This document shows, piece by piece, positions 26,970 to 35,844 of a stretch of 64,000 nucleotides of DNA. Under the pieces are notes generated by a model. The model ran no database searches. It saw nothing but the letters and a program-made list of their open reading frames with translations, and was not told the DNA's origin. How positions within the stretch are numbered: the stretch's first letter is position 1; each line of letters opens with the position of its first letter. The stretch is from Methylophilus sp. QUAN (GTDB lineage Bacteria > Pseudomonadota > Gammaproteobacteria > Burkholderiales > Methylophilaceae), in NCBI RefSeq assembly GCF_015354445.1, contig NZ_JADKYT010000001.1, positions 1,302,001 through 1,366,000 of the forward strand, given 5' to 3'. Made by a program: the position numbers and the translations under genes.

Positions 26970-28338
26970 TATTGTAAATCTCAGAGCACGCAGTGTCATT
27001 CTTGTTGCCGTAAGCTTGTTATTAGGTGGGTGCGCGACCTTCTCAAAAGATGGCGGCATGGATGAAGTACAAAAACAAACTCAACCGCACCTGAAGCAAG
27101 CGTATGAATGGGCTAAGACAGAGGAGTCTAAAAAGTCCCTGCAGGACAAGACACAGGCATTGCTGGCACAACCTTTGGATGTAGAAGGTGCCGTACAGGT
27201 CGCTCTTTATAACAACAAGGGACTACAGGCTTCATTCTACGAGCTGGGAATCTCCGAAGCAGATCTTGTCCAGGCAGGCCGCTTGCCTAATCCGCGCTTC
27301 TCTATGCTTTATGCACGGAATGGTGGTGAGTATAAGATTGAGCAGGCATTCACGTTCAACGTCTTCTCATTGATCACGATGCCTAAAGCTGTAGAGGTTG
27401 AGAAAAGACGTTTTGCCCAGACACAAGCCTCTACTGCTATTGAGGTCCTGAAGCTTGCCTATCAGACACGTACAGCTTATTTCAATGCGGTTGCCGCGAC
27501 TGAATTGGCGAGATATAGCGCACAAGTGAAAGAGTCTGCAGAGGCCAGTGCTGTGTTGGCTAAACGTCTGCATGAAACTGGCAACTGGAATCGTTTGGAG
27601 CAGTCACGTGAGCAAAGCTTCTATGCAGATGCCGCACTCGAATATGCTAATGCGAAGAATGCTGAGGTTAGGGCATATGAGGCTTTGGCCAGGCAATTAG
27701 GTGTGAAAGCTGCACAACTCAAAATCCAATCTCGATTACCTGACCTGCCTAAGTCTCTTTCAGAGTTACAGGCCTTTGAACAGAACGCCTACGAACAACG
27801 GTTGGACCTGCTGGTTAAGCGCTCTGAAATGGATGCTTTGGCTAAGCAGCTAGGACTGACCAAAACCACGCGGTTCATCAATGTGATCGAGTTAGGCCCG
27901 GCAAGAGTATTGGAAGGCAGAAGAAGCGAGCCATACAAGAAAGGTATCGATATCGCTTTCGAGATCCCGTTGTTTGACTGGGGTCAGGCCAAGGTGCCGC
28001 GAGCAGAGTCCATTTATATGCAATCCGTACAGGAAACTGCACAGTTGGTGACTAATGCGCAATCTGAGATACGCGAGCGGTATAACACCTATCGCACCAA
28101 ACATGATGTCACACGCCACATTCGCGATGAGATTGTGCCATTACGCAAACGCATACTGTACGAAGATCAATTACGCTATAACGGCATGCTCACAAGCCCA
28201 TTTGAATTATTTGGCGATGCCAGGGCGCAAGTGCAAAGCGTCAAAGGCTATATCGAATCATTACGTGACTTTTGGTTAGCTGATGCTGAATTGCAAGCTA
28301 CTTTAGTCGCCAGTCCTCGTTTGATGGAAGGTCAATAA
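26959..28338 (+). CDS. Outer-membrane TolC-family lipoprotein of the copper module
   Basis: A 459-aa protein with a lipoprotein signal (lipobox LLGGC, C25) and the two long helical OEP repeats of TolC-like channels. The start at ATG 26959 is chosen because of the GGGAG site just upstream, the signal that follows, and the 11-bp overlap with the previous gene; longer in-frame readings run inside that gene. No RND pump or adaptor is encoded with it; instead the next gene, 1 bp away, is a multicopper oxidase. It may release copper or work with the RND system encoded 9 kb upstream. Confidence 0.85.
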   Translation: MSTNIVNLRARSVILVAVSLLLGGCATFSKDGGMDEVQKQTQPHLKQAYEWAKTEESKKSLQDKTQALLAQPLDVEGAVQVALYNNKGLQASFYELGISEADLVQAGRLPNPRFSMLYARNGGEYKIEQAFTFNVFSLITMPKAVEVEKRRFAQTQASTAIEVLKLAYQTRTAYFNAVAATELARYSAQVKESAEASAVLAKRLHETGNWNRLEQSREQSFYADAALEYANAKNAEVRAYEALARQLGVKAAQLKIQSRLPDLPKSLSELQAFEQNAYEQRLDLLVKRSEMDALAKQLGLTKTTRFINVIELGPARVLEGRRSEPYKKGIDIAFEIPLFDWGQAKVPRAESIYMQSVQETAQLVTNAQSEIRERYNTYRTKHDVTRHIRDEIVPLRKRILYEDQLRYNGMLTSPFELFGDARAQVQSVKGYIESLRDFWLADAELQATLVASPRLMEGQ

Positions 28339-28339
28339 G

Positions 28340-29734
28340 ATGACAACTATGGATAGAAGAAACTTTTTTAAATATGCTGGACTAGGCATGGCTGGCGTTG
28401 CCGTTAGTGCGGTCAGCAAGGTTGCATTAGCTGCTATTCCGGAAATCATTACCTCTGAGGTGGCTAATACACAAGAGCCACTTTACCCAGATACAGGACG
28501 CCCATATCAGCCGGTAGTCACTTTGAATGGCTGGAGCCTTCCCTGGAAGATGAACAATGGTGTCAAAGAATTTCACCTTGTTGCGGAGCCTGTCGTAAGA
28601 GAGATTGCACCGGGTATGAAAGCAAATCTCTGGGGCTACAATGGTCAAAGCCCGGGCCCAACCATTGAAGTCGTTGAAGGTGATCGCGTCCGTATCTTTG
28701 TGACAAACCGCTTGCCCGAGAAAACCAGTGTTCACTGGCATGGTCAGCGCTTGCCTAATGGTATGGATGGTGTCAGTGGATTAACGCAACCGGCTATTGA
28801 GCCTGGCAAAACCTTTGTTTATGAGTTCGAGGCCAAACGACCAGGCACGTTTATGTATCACCCTCACGCGGATGAAATGCTGCAAATGGCTATGGGCATG
28901 ATGGGCAGTTGGATTACTCACCCCAAGAACCCGAAGTTTATGCCTGTGGATCGTGATTTTGTATTTCTGCTTAATGCCTATGACATCGAGCCTGGCAGCT
29001 TCACCCCTAAAGTGAACACCATGCTCGATTTCAACTTATGGACTTGGAACAGTCGCGCATTCCCAGGCATTGATCCTCTCGTTGTTCGTAAAAATGATCG
29101 TGTACGCATCCGCGTAGGGAACCTGACCATGACGAATCATCCCATCCATTTACATGGGCATGAGTTCGAAGTCACAGGGACAGATGGTGGTTGGGTGCCA
29201 AAAACCGCACGTTGGCCAGAAGTAACGACTGATGTTGCCGTTGGTCAAATGCGTGCCATTGAGTTTGTTGCAAACGAGCCTGGCGATTGGGCATTTCACT
29301 GTCACAAAAGCCATCACACCATGAATGCCATGGGGCACAGTTTCCCCACCATGATAGGTGTGAAACAGGGTGATCTGATGAAAAAGATCACCAACCTCGT
29401 CCCTGACTACATGCCTATGGGTGAAACGGGCATGTCTGAAATGACTGATATGTCTGAGATGATGGATATGCCATTACCTAAAAATACATTGCCAATGATG
29501 ATGGGCAACGGACAATTTGGATCACTTGAGATGGGTGGAATGTTCACGACAGTGAAAGTGAGAGACGGACTTGCCCGAAATGACTATAAAAATCCTGGTG
29601 ATTATAAACATCCAAGCGGCACGGTAGCACATATAGTTGAAGTGGATCTAACTAAGATTGAACGTCAAAAGCCTCACGTTGACGGTGAGTTGGAGGTCAA
29701 TGTCAGGAAGCCGATTAACCATTCTGGTCATTAG
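28340..29734 (+). CDS. Tat-exported multicopper oxidase
   Basis: A periplasmic oxidase of 464 aa, probably oxidising Cu(I) to the less toxic Cu(II). A Tat signal is visible (RRNFFKYAGLGMAG). Copper-ligand motifs appear in order: HWHGQRLPNGMDG, YHPHADEM, HPIHLHGHEF and HCHKSHHTMNAMGH. Together they supply the type 1 and the type 2/3 copper sites. A methionine-rich segment (about 350-385, MGETGMSEMTDMSEMMDM) follows, as in copper-resistance oxidases. It is 1 bp downstream of the TolC-like gene. It is shorter than CopA-type oxidases of Pseudomonas. Confidence 0.9.
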   Translation: MTTMDRRNFFKYAGLGMAGVAVSAVSKVALAAIPEIITSEVANTQEPLYPDTGRPYQPVVTLNGWSLPWKMNNGVKEFHLVAEPVVREIAPGMKANLWGYNGQSPGPTIEVVEGDRVRIFVTNRLPEKTSVHWHGQRLPNGMDGVSGLTQPAIEPGKTFVYEFEAKRPGTFMYHPHADEMLQMAMGMMGSWITHPKNPKFMPVDRDFVFLLNAYDIEPGSFTPKVNTMLDFNLWTWNSRAFPGIDPLVVRKNDRVRIRVGNLTMTNHPIHLHGHEFEVTGTDGGWVPKTARWPEVTTDVAVGQMRAIEFVANEPGDWAFHCHKSHHTMNAMGHSFPTMIGVKQGDLMKKITNLVPDYMPMGETGMSEMTDMSEMMDMPLPKNTLPMMMGNGQFGSLEMGGMFTTVKVRDGLARNDYKNPGDYKHPSGTVAHIVEVDLTKIERQKPHVDGELEVNVRKPINHSGH

Positions 29735-29766
29735 TGAAGTGATCGGCCTCTGGCCTTAACTAAAAC

Positions 29767-29798
29767 AAAAACGGCTTGCACATTTGCAAGTCGTTTTT
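29767..29798. terminator. Bidirectional terminator
   Basis: AAAAACGGCTTGCA and TGCAAGTCGTTTTT pair over 14 positions (one wobble) around a 4-base loop. A-runs and T-runs on both sides let it end the oxidase transcript and the convergent small genes. Confidence 0.85.
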
Positions 29799-29799
29799 G

Positions 29800-29976
29800 T
29801 TATTTACTCCAATGGCCTAGTACCCATTCCCATTGGTGCGTTCCATAATTCCAACGCCAATGTGCTTTAACCCATTTTGTTTTACCGAGCGGGCGTACCG
29901 TTTGTAAATTTTGTAATCGATCCGGTGGTTTTGGTGGCTTAGGAGGTTTGGGTGCCTTAATTTTAAAAGTAGCCAT
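29800..29976 (-). CDS. Small YXWGXW-like protein
   Basis: A 58-aa protein with a Lys/Pro-rich start (KPPKPPKPP) and Trp-rich repeats (AHWRWNYGTHQWEWVLGHW) like YXWGXW-repeat proteins. A ribosome site GGAGGG precedes the start. It follows the YHYH gene by 12 bp on the same strand. No function is known; the repeat type and the copper context are the only clues. Confidence 0.6.
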   Translation of the reverse strand: MATFKIKAPKPPKPPKPPDRLQNLQTVRPLGKTKWVKAHWRWNYGTHQWEWVLGHWSK

Positions 29977-29988
29977 ATACCCTCCAAA

Positions 29989-30111
29989 TTAATGACAGTG
30001 ATATGTACCCGTTTGGCGATCATGATGACAGCCATTTTTATCTGTACCGCCAGAGTGAGCATGGGCAAGGCTTGAGCAAACAATAATGAGTACAGCAATA
30101 ATCCCCTTCAT
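29989..30111 (-). CDS. Tiny exported YHYH-type protein
   Basis: A 40-aa protein with a signal peptide (MKGIIAVLIIVCSSLAHA) and a short mature part with the pattern HSGGTDKNGCHHDRQTGTYHCH, typical of YHYH-domain proteins. The His/Cys content suggests metal binding. It converges with the multicopper oxidase operon and probably shares its transcript with the gene at 29800-29976. Confidence 0.7.
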   Translation of the reverse strand: MKGIIAVLIIVCSSLAHAHSGGTDKNGCHHDRQTGTYHCH

Positions 30112-30319
30112 AGCAAAACTCCCTTTTTGAACATGTTTAATGTGTTTCAAGTTGAAGAAGCATGAACAGCTAGTTACTTAAGTAGGTTCTATAGAACCTT
30201 GCAGCATAATAAAGATTTGAGTCTTTAACTGCAATAAAACATATTTAGCAGGAGTTATATGGGCTGATCATTAGAACTGGAACGACTGCTCAAAATGAAT
30301 GCAATACACAATGTGGAGT

Positions 30320-31408
30320 TTACTGGCCAGTTTTGACTTTCATATAAGGATACGAGTCTCTACTGACAACATGCGCTTTACGTACACATACCCTCCCAAA
30401 CTTGTTTGAATAATAATATCCACCTGGTCTCCATCTTAGGAAACCTGGCCAATTTCGTGGTTTGATATGAACAGCTAGCAGATGTAGTAATGCATGCGTG
30501 TGAGCTGGGATGTTCTTTTTATCAACTACAGTGAAAACTTCGTGGTCATTTTCAGTCTTGGTTTTAATAGCATAATGAATTCGGTAACGTTCGACTGGCC
30601 TAATATTTCGATTTGTATTTCGTAAATTAGAGAAAATACCGGAATCATCTTTTTCTTTGAAATATAGATTTGCAAAACAATTTAAGTATTGGGTTGCATT
30701 AAGCGAGTCTACATCCATAGTTGATTTTATCGATGTCCAGTTGTTTTTACTTTTAATGCTATAAACAGAGTCATCGTAAAACATACAACAGACTTTAGGG
30801 GACAGTGGGAGTAAACAAATCAGTCCAGCTGCATTCAAGCCATAACTTCGCTCATCAAATCGCCTACTGTCAGCAAAACGGTTGACCATCACAGCTGGAT
30901 CATCAGATGTGATAAATGGTGTATCAGTCTTGTTCTCTATTAGCACTATTTTTAGATCATCAAGCGAATACATATAATCTGCAAAGGTCTGCATTGAGAT
31001 TTGTACTGCCTGCTTAATTTCTATAGCAACAGACATTCCTGGATCCCCAAGCAATCCATTTGCCTCATTAGTCATTTGAGCCATACGAATTGATGCAGCT
31101 TCCGTCCTATGATGTTGTAGCAGCCAGAATCTGAAAAGAATGCTGGATGCGTCCGTATTCAAAACGAAGCCAGGTTGAAGTAGGTGCGGCAGTAGACTGG
31201 CGTAAAGGCGTTCGACTTGCTGAATGGCTCTTTCTAGGTTGTCATCTTTTCCATAGAAATAATCTCTTGAACATTGGTTTTTCAAAGCGGAATCAAATAT
31301 CGCTTTGTCTCGGTCAATGTTATATAAGCTTATTGTTTTACCCTCATTCTGGGAAAATGGCCGAAGGTAGCAACGAGGTACAAAATGTTGATTTTTATTG
31401 GACGCCAT
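30320..31408 (-). CDS. DUF4238-family protein
   Basis: A 362-aa protein beginning NQHFVPRCYLRPFS, the N-terminal hallmark of DUF4238. Conserved blocks such as TPFITSDDPAV (about 162-172) and LLPLSPKVC (about 198-206) are also typical. The family has no proven activity that I can state, but it is frequent in accessory regions and near defence genes. It starts the AT-rich right part of the cargo and is not clearly in an operon. Confidence 0.8.
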   Translation of the reverse strand: MASNKNQHFVPRCYLRPFSQNEGKTISLYNIDRDKAIFDSALKNQCSRDYFYGKDDNLERAIQQVERLYASLLPHLLQPGFVLNTDASSILFRFWLLQHHRTEAASIRMAQMTNEANGLLGDPGMSVAIEIKQAVQISMQTFADYMYSLDDLKIVLIENKTDTPFITSDDPAVMVNRFADSRRFDERSYGLNAAGLICLLPLSPKVCCMFYDDSVYSIKSKNNWTSIKSTMDVDSLNATQYLNCFANLYFKEKDDSGIFSNLRNTNRNIRPVERYRIHYAIKTKTENDHEVFTVVDKKNIPAHTHALLHLLAVHIKPRNWPGFLRWRPGGYYYSNKFGRVCVRKAHVVSRDSYPYMKVKTGQ

Positions 31409-31554
31409 AAGAAAGTCACCTGCAACTAGAGTTTTCTGCTAATGGCAGCATTTGCCGTTTTTGTAGCCAACTCTAAAGTCAGTAATTGTTACTTTTAAAC
31501 GTAAGCTAGCCCGATCCACTGGTTTTAGCTATAACTACAACTGTGCCAGCCAAC

Positions 31555-31824
31555 TTATCCTGCTAGCCTTGTTTTGCGCCTATCAAATTCAATCCAAAAC
31601 AACCCTAATCCTAGTGCAGCTCCAGACAAGTAATATGCAAGGTATCGGATGATTGCTTGCCAGATAGTCATTGTGTTGTCACTTTTGGCGTCAATTACTC
31701 TTGCTGATATTGCTATTCCGGTGTGGTTTTTTTCAGCCAAAACAGTATGCTGGCCACAGCAGGGCATAAATGAGATATAACTAAATCCATTGGCCCTTTT
31801 GGCAAGTCGACTTAATCCAATCAA
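31555..31824 (-). pseudogene. RDD-family membrane protein, C-terminal relic
   Basis: The last ~45 residues of this 89-codon stretch (TIWQAIIRYLAYYLSGAALGLGLFWIEFD) match the C-terminal helix region of RDD-family proteins. The usual first RDD helix and the motif it carries are missing, so this is a decayed or truncated copy. It lies just downstream of the HEPN gene on the same strand. Confidence 0.55.
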
Positions 31825-31858
31825 ATATTATAGTAAGGCTTGATTTAAACCTGTAAGG

Positions 31859-33367
31859 TCATAATCGACTATTGTCATTTACTGAGTGTATTGTCATTGG
31901 AAAAGTGTATTCTGAGTTTGAGTCCGCACTCTTTTTACTTTCTTCATAGGTAATCGCAGTGGTTAAGTAGATTAACGCGCTCCTAGCAAGCTTTAATAAT
32001 CTAATACTTTCTTCAACCAACTCTATATCACTGACAGGGAAACTTAATTCCTTTCCTTTAGTTTTACGTTCTTGAGCGGGATTGTTTAAATAGTGATCAT
32101 GGACCCGCAAGTACTTATGAGCAATATGATTGCGGATATCAGTTAGAGTCTTGGCTTCAGGGCTAATCAATTGCACATCTTTTGATCGGTAATATAAATC
32201 TTTGCTCAACCAAAATAAGCCCTGCAGAGGCTTATTTTCTGAAATCAAAAATTGCTCCCGGATTTTAGTTAAACCTCTGTCCTCAAACCATACTGACTGA
32301 AAGCTTAAGTTTCTAACGGGTATCTCAAGTTTCCAGTAATCATTCACCAAGTATGCAATTTTGTCGAAAATAGCAAAGATTGAAAGGAACGACATTTTTA
32401 GTCTTTCAACCCATAATCTGTAATACCTGTAATCAAGAGCGTCATACAGTTTTACACATCTATCTGAAAAATGTAGCGGTTTATCTTTTTCTTGTATTGC
32501 TTCGAAAATTAAAAACCTTGCAGAAACGTACTCTTGCTTGAGCTGATTGAAAATAGCATATGGGGCAGGTAAATAAACATCCTCTTCCAAGATGTCTTGA
32601 ACCATATTGGGCAAGGTTAGAGTATCTTCTAATGAGGTCCAGTCTCTAGAAACGTCATTCAAGAAATCAAGATAGAGTTGATTCTCAACGCACCACTTTC
32701 TATATGTTTTTTCTTTCTTGGTACGCCCTTTACGATAGGCTGGCAGGGGAATTTCAACTTTGTTCCAATCCCAGTCTCCAAAGGTGTTTATGTGGTCAGC
32801 TAAAGCAGACATCTCATTTCTCGCCTGTTTCTCTACACCAATTTCCAAAGCTGATTTGAGCAATTTATAGCTTTCTTGGAGAAATATGGCTTGAACGTAA
32901 CCTTTGCTGGCATATCTTGCATATTCGAACATTGTTGAAGCTTTATTTCCCATTGCCATTGGGAAATATGGATAGCTTATTAATGTTTGATCCCAAAGCT
33001 GAATGGCTTCTACGAATCTGCCAATATTGTTTAAAGCATTTGCAAGATTGGTGGTTATCCGAGATTTGAGGTCTGTTCGAATTTCTTCATCAGTAAGTTC
33101 GCCTAAGTCAGAAAGCGCTAATCTTAAATGTAGAATTTCCTTTTCTCGGTGGTGTTGATCGCCTAACCAGTTTTGTTTTTGTTTTACAGATCGTCTTATC
33201 CCGGAGTGGGCATTGGCGATAAAGTAGTTTAGGGTAGCGCATTCCACTGGAGAGAGAGGCTTTAGATTAATTTTGCCAATCTCATCAAGTGTTTCGTTGA
33301 GAGTCTCGTGATCATTTCTATCACAAGCTAAATCAATTTTAGATGCTAACTTTCTAATGTCACTCAT
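31859..33367 (-). CDS. LA2681-like HEPN-domain protein with TPR-like region
   Basis: A 502-aa soluble protein. The N-terminal half (about 50-190) is helical and repeat-like (TPR-like, as in NLANALNNIGRFVEAIQLWDQ). The C-terminal part carries the HEPN active-site motif Rx4H (R412 to H417 in DIRNHIAHKY), followed by the long final helices. The overall pattern resembles the LA2681-like HEPN family. HEPN proteins are mostly RNases and are common in toxin/antitoxin and phage-defence loci. No antitoxin-like partner is adjacent except the RDD relic and DUF4238 gene. The family call is fairly firm; the function is inferred. Confidence 0.75.
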   Translation of the reverse strand: MSDIRKLASKIDLACDRNDHETLNETLDEIGKINLKPLSPVECATLNYFIANAHSGIRRSVKQKQNWLGDQHHREKEILHLRLALSDLGELTDEEIRTDLKSRITTNLANALNNIGRFVEAIQLWDQTLISYPYFPMAMGNKASTMFEYARYASKGYVQAIFLQESYKLLKSALEIGVEKQARNEMSALADHINTFGDWDWNKVEIPLPAYRKGRTKKEKTYRKWCVENQLYLDFLNDVSRDWTSLEDTLTLPNMVQDILEEDVYLPAPYAIFNQLKQEYVSARFLIFEAIQEKDKPLHFSDRCVKLYDALDYRYYRLWVERLKMSFLSIFAIFDKIAYLVNDYWKLEIPVRNLSFQSVWFEDRGLTKIREQFLISENKPLQGLFWLSKDLYYRSKDVQLISPEAKTLTDIRNHIAHKYLRVHDHYLNNPAQERKTKGKELSFPVSDIELVEESIRLLKLARSALIYLTTAITYEESKKSADSNSEYTFPMTIHSVNDNSRL

Positions 33368-33879
33368 ATCACTCTCAACGTTAAATTAGGGCTGCCTATT
33401 TGAAATACTCCATAAGCAGTTTTATCAGATGAGAAAAAACTAAAAGAAGAAATCCAAATGCATAGATTGGTCCCTTCGATGCCTTAGCCAAACCATAGCA
33501 GAATGGGAATCGCAAGAATATATTGATGAGGCTGAGATGGTTTTTTAAGAGTCCCGAAAATTACCAAATAACTTTAGAACATGTTTATCTTAATCAGCAC
33601 TTTTCTGTTCTGGTAGATAAGCATCAGAAATCAGAAACAGCGCTGAAAATAATTGAAGCAGAGTAATACAAGTATTGACTATTGGGAGTGACATCTTGAT
33701 GTGATTTAGTAATGTTCGGATATTAGTTATGAAATGCCAAAATAATCCTAAGTCGAGTTTTTCCCTGAATGTTTAGACCGTTTGAAGATAATTTGCATTG
33801 ACTATGATTTATTATTAAAAAATGGCTATTTTTTGTCCATAGCTTAAATAAAAAATTAATAACAAAATAAGAGAGATAT
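33368..33879. other. Divergent intergenic region between HEPN and Gabija-like genes
   Basis: About 510 AT-rich bases that must hold promoters in both directions. A 46-codon plus-strand stretch (33526-33666) reads protein-like (ends ALKIIEAE) but lacks a ribosome site and may be a gene fragment. No clear repeat or terminator was seen. Confidence 0.4.
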
Positions 33880-35841
33880 ATGTATCTAAAGCACATTCGA
33901 GCCAATAATTTTCGAGCATTTGGAGATGGTAAAAAGGCTCCTGCACTGGATTGGGCTTTAAGGCCTGGTCTTAATATTTTGGTGGGTGAAAACGATGCTG
34001 GCAAAACAACAATAGTCGATGCTATAAGGCAAATACTTCTTACTACCAGTTACGAAAACATCCGGCTCTATGAACATGATTTTCATATACATGGAACAGA
34101 ACGTGCGACTAGCCTTTGGATTGAGGCTACTTTATGTGATCTATCGAGCGAACAACAAGCTAGTGTTCTTGAATGGTTAACTCATGAGAGCGATGGATCT
34201 TGTTCACTAATTATCCACCTCAGTGCAAGGTGGATTCCTCCACAGCCAAACAAACGCGCGCGAGTTGAGTTTTCTGTACGTGCAGGGAAAGAGGGAATTG
34301 GCCAAGAAATAGGCAGCACAGTTCGTGAGCTAATCCGTGCAACCTATCTGCGACCATTAAGGGATGCTGAAGCGGAGCTGCGCCCCGGCAGACAATCCCG
34401 CTTGTCGCAAATACTTGCAGCACACAAAAATATTGATGGACAGGAAGTCAACGACTTCCAAACAGCCAATCCTAATGACGTTCCAAAGAATATTGTAGGT
34501 TTAATGGCATTTTCTCAGCACCATATTGGTGAGCATACAGTGATCAAAAGCGTTGAACAGGACATCAACCAAAACTATTTAGAAGAGTTTTCATTTGAGA
34601 GTGAAAAGTTGCAGTCTCGGATTCGTATCACTCCAGATTTATCACTGACACCAATCTTGGAAAAATTTGAATTAGCTTTGTTGCCAGGAGGTGATGTGGA
34701 TCCAAATGCCAGATGTGCTCGCGGGTTGGGATATAACAATGCGTTATTTATGGCAACTGAACTAGTTTTGCTGAGAGAAGGTGATGATCTTGCGCTGTTA
34801 TTAATTGAAGAGCCTGAAGCTCATTTGCACCCGCAATTGCAATATAGAGTAATGGACTTGCTTGAAAATCACTCTAAAACCAAAGAAACTGATGAAAGAC
34901 AAGTACAAGTAGTGATGACTACTCACAGCCCATCATTAGTTTCCCATACAGACATAGAGAACATGACCTTAGTGCATAAGGCTCAGACCTTCCCGTTATC
35001 CGCTGGCAATACTAAACTGAAAAAAACTGACTACTCATTCTTACGTAGATTTATAGAAGCGACGAAAGCCAATCTCTTCTTTGCAAGAGGGGTCATGATG
35101 GTGGAAGGTCCGGCTGAAGCTATCCTACTTCCAACCTTAGCAGAAGTCTGTGATCGCTCATTGTCCAAACATGGTGTTTCACTGGTAAATGTAGGTCATA
35201 CGGGGCTTTTTCACTATGCTCGAATTTTGCAGGTTGAAGGTGCTGGACCAGAGCTAAAAATTCCTGTGGTCTGCTTAACTGATCGAGATATTGTTCCTGA
35301 ATCGGCTAAAACATTTGTTTCTGCCCCCGGGGAAGGAAAGAAACGTTTCACTTCTGATTATAACGAAGAAGAGCTTGCAAAGTTTTTACTAGACAAGAGT
35401 AATCGGGCGCAGGGAGGCAGCACTATCGTGTGTATTTCCGACAAATGGACGCTTGAATATGATCTCGCTTATTTTGGGTGCGCAAAACTCATGTATTACG
35501 CCATCCAGCTCGGAAGGAAAGCTAAAACTAAAGGTGAAAGGTTAGAGGATGCTGATGAAACTAAAGCCAAGGAAGCAGCAAAAGAATCTTGGGAGGAATT
35601 AGAAACCAAAGGTTTGACTGAGGAGGAGTTGGCAAATCAAATCTTCAAGCCTCTGTACAATAAAGAAGCTTCGAAGGCAATCGTAGCCCAATATGCTGCA
35701 GAGCTTTTGTTGTCTGGTGAGTTTGGTTCTGGTGATGAACTTTTCAATCGCCTTCCGCCGTATCTAAAAAAGGCATTCATACATCTAACCGGGGATAAAA
35801 GTAAACCAGCAACAAAAACCGAGACAACGGCGGTGAATTAA
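33880..35841 (+). CDS. OLD-family ATPase/TOPRIM nuclease, Gabija GajA-like
   Basis: A 653-aa protein with an ABC-type ATPase domain: Walker A GENDAGKTT at 36-44, Walker B LLLIEEPEAHLHPQL and switch TTHSPSL. It is followed by a TOPRIM nuclease domain with E409 (MMVEGPAEA) and D468/D470 (CLTDRD), and the OLD-type WTLEYDL motif. A UvrD-like helicase gene starts 3 bp downstream. OLD nuclease plus UvrD helicase is the Gabija phage-defence pair, in which GajA cuts DNA. This protein is somewhat longer than the best-known GajA, so Gabija-like is the safer label. Confidence 0.82.
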   Translation: MYLKHIRANNFRAFGDGKKAPALDWALRPGLNILVGENDAGKTTIVDAIRQILLTTSYENIRLYEHDFHIHGTERATSLWIEATLCDLSSEQQASVLEWLTHESDGSCSLIIHLSARWIPPQPNKRARVEFSVRAGKEGIGQEIGSTVRELIRATYLRPLRDAEAELRPGRQSRLSQILAAHKNIDGQEVNDFQTANPNDVPKNIVGLMAFSQHHIGEHTVIKSVEQDINQNYLEEFSFESEKLQSRIRITPDLSLTPILEKFELALLPGGDVDPNARCARGLGYNNALFMATELVLLREGDDLALLLIEEPEAHLHPQLQYRVMDLLENHSKTKETDERQVQVVMTTHSPSLVSHTDIENMTLVHKAQTFPLSAGNTKLKKTDYSFLRRFIEATKANLFFARGVMMVEGPAEAILLPTLAEVCDRSLSKHGVSLVNVGHTGLFHYARILQVEGAGPELKIPVVCLTDRDIVPESAKTFVSAPGEGKKRFTSDYNEEELAKFLLDKSNRAQGGSTIVCISDKWTLEYDLAYFGCAKLMYYAIQLGRKAKTKGERLEDADETKAKEAAKESWEELETKGLTEEELANQIFKPLYNKEASKAIVAQYAAELLLSGEFGSGDELFNRLPPYLKKAFIHLTGDKSKPATKTETTAVN

Positions 35842-35844
35842 ATT

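Noticed and set aside
33526-33666. 46-codon frame upstream of the OLD nuclease gene
   Set aside because: Protein-like composition but no ribosome site and no known match; could be a gene fragment.
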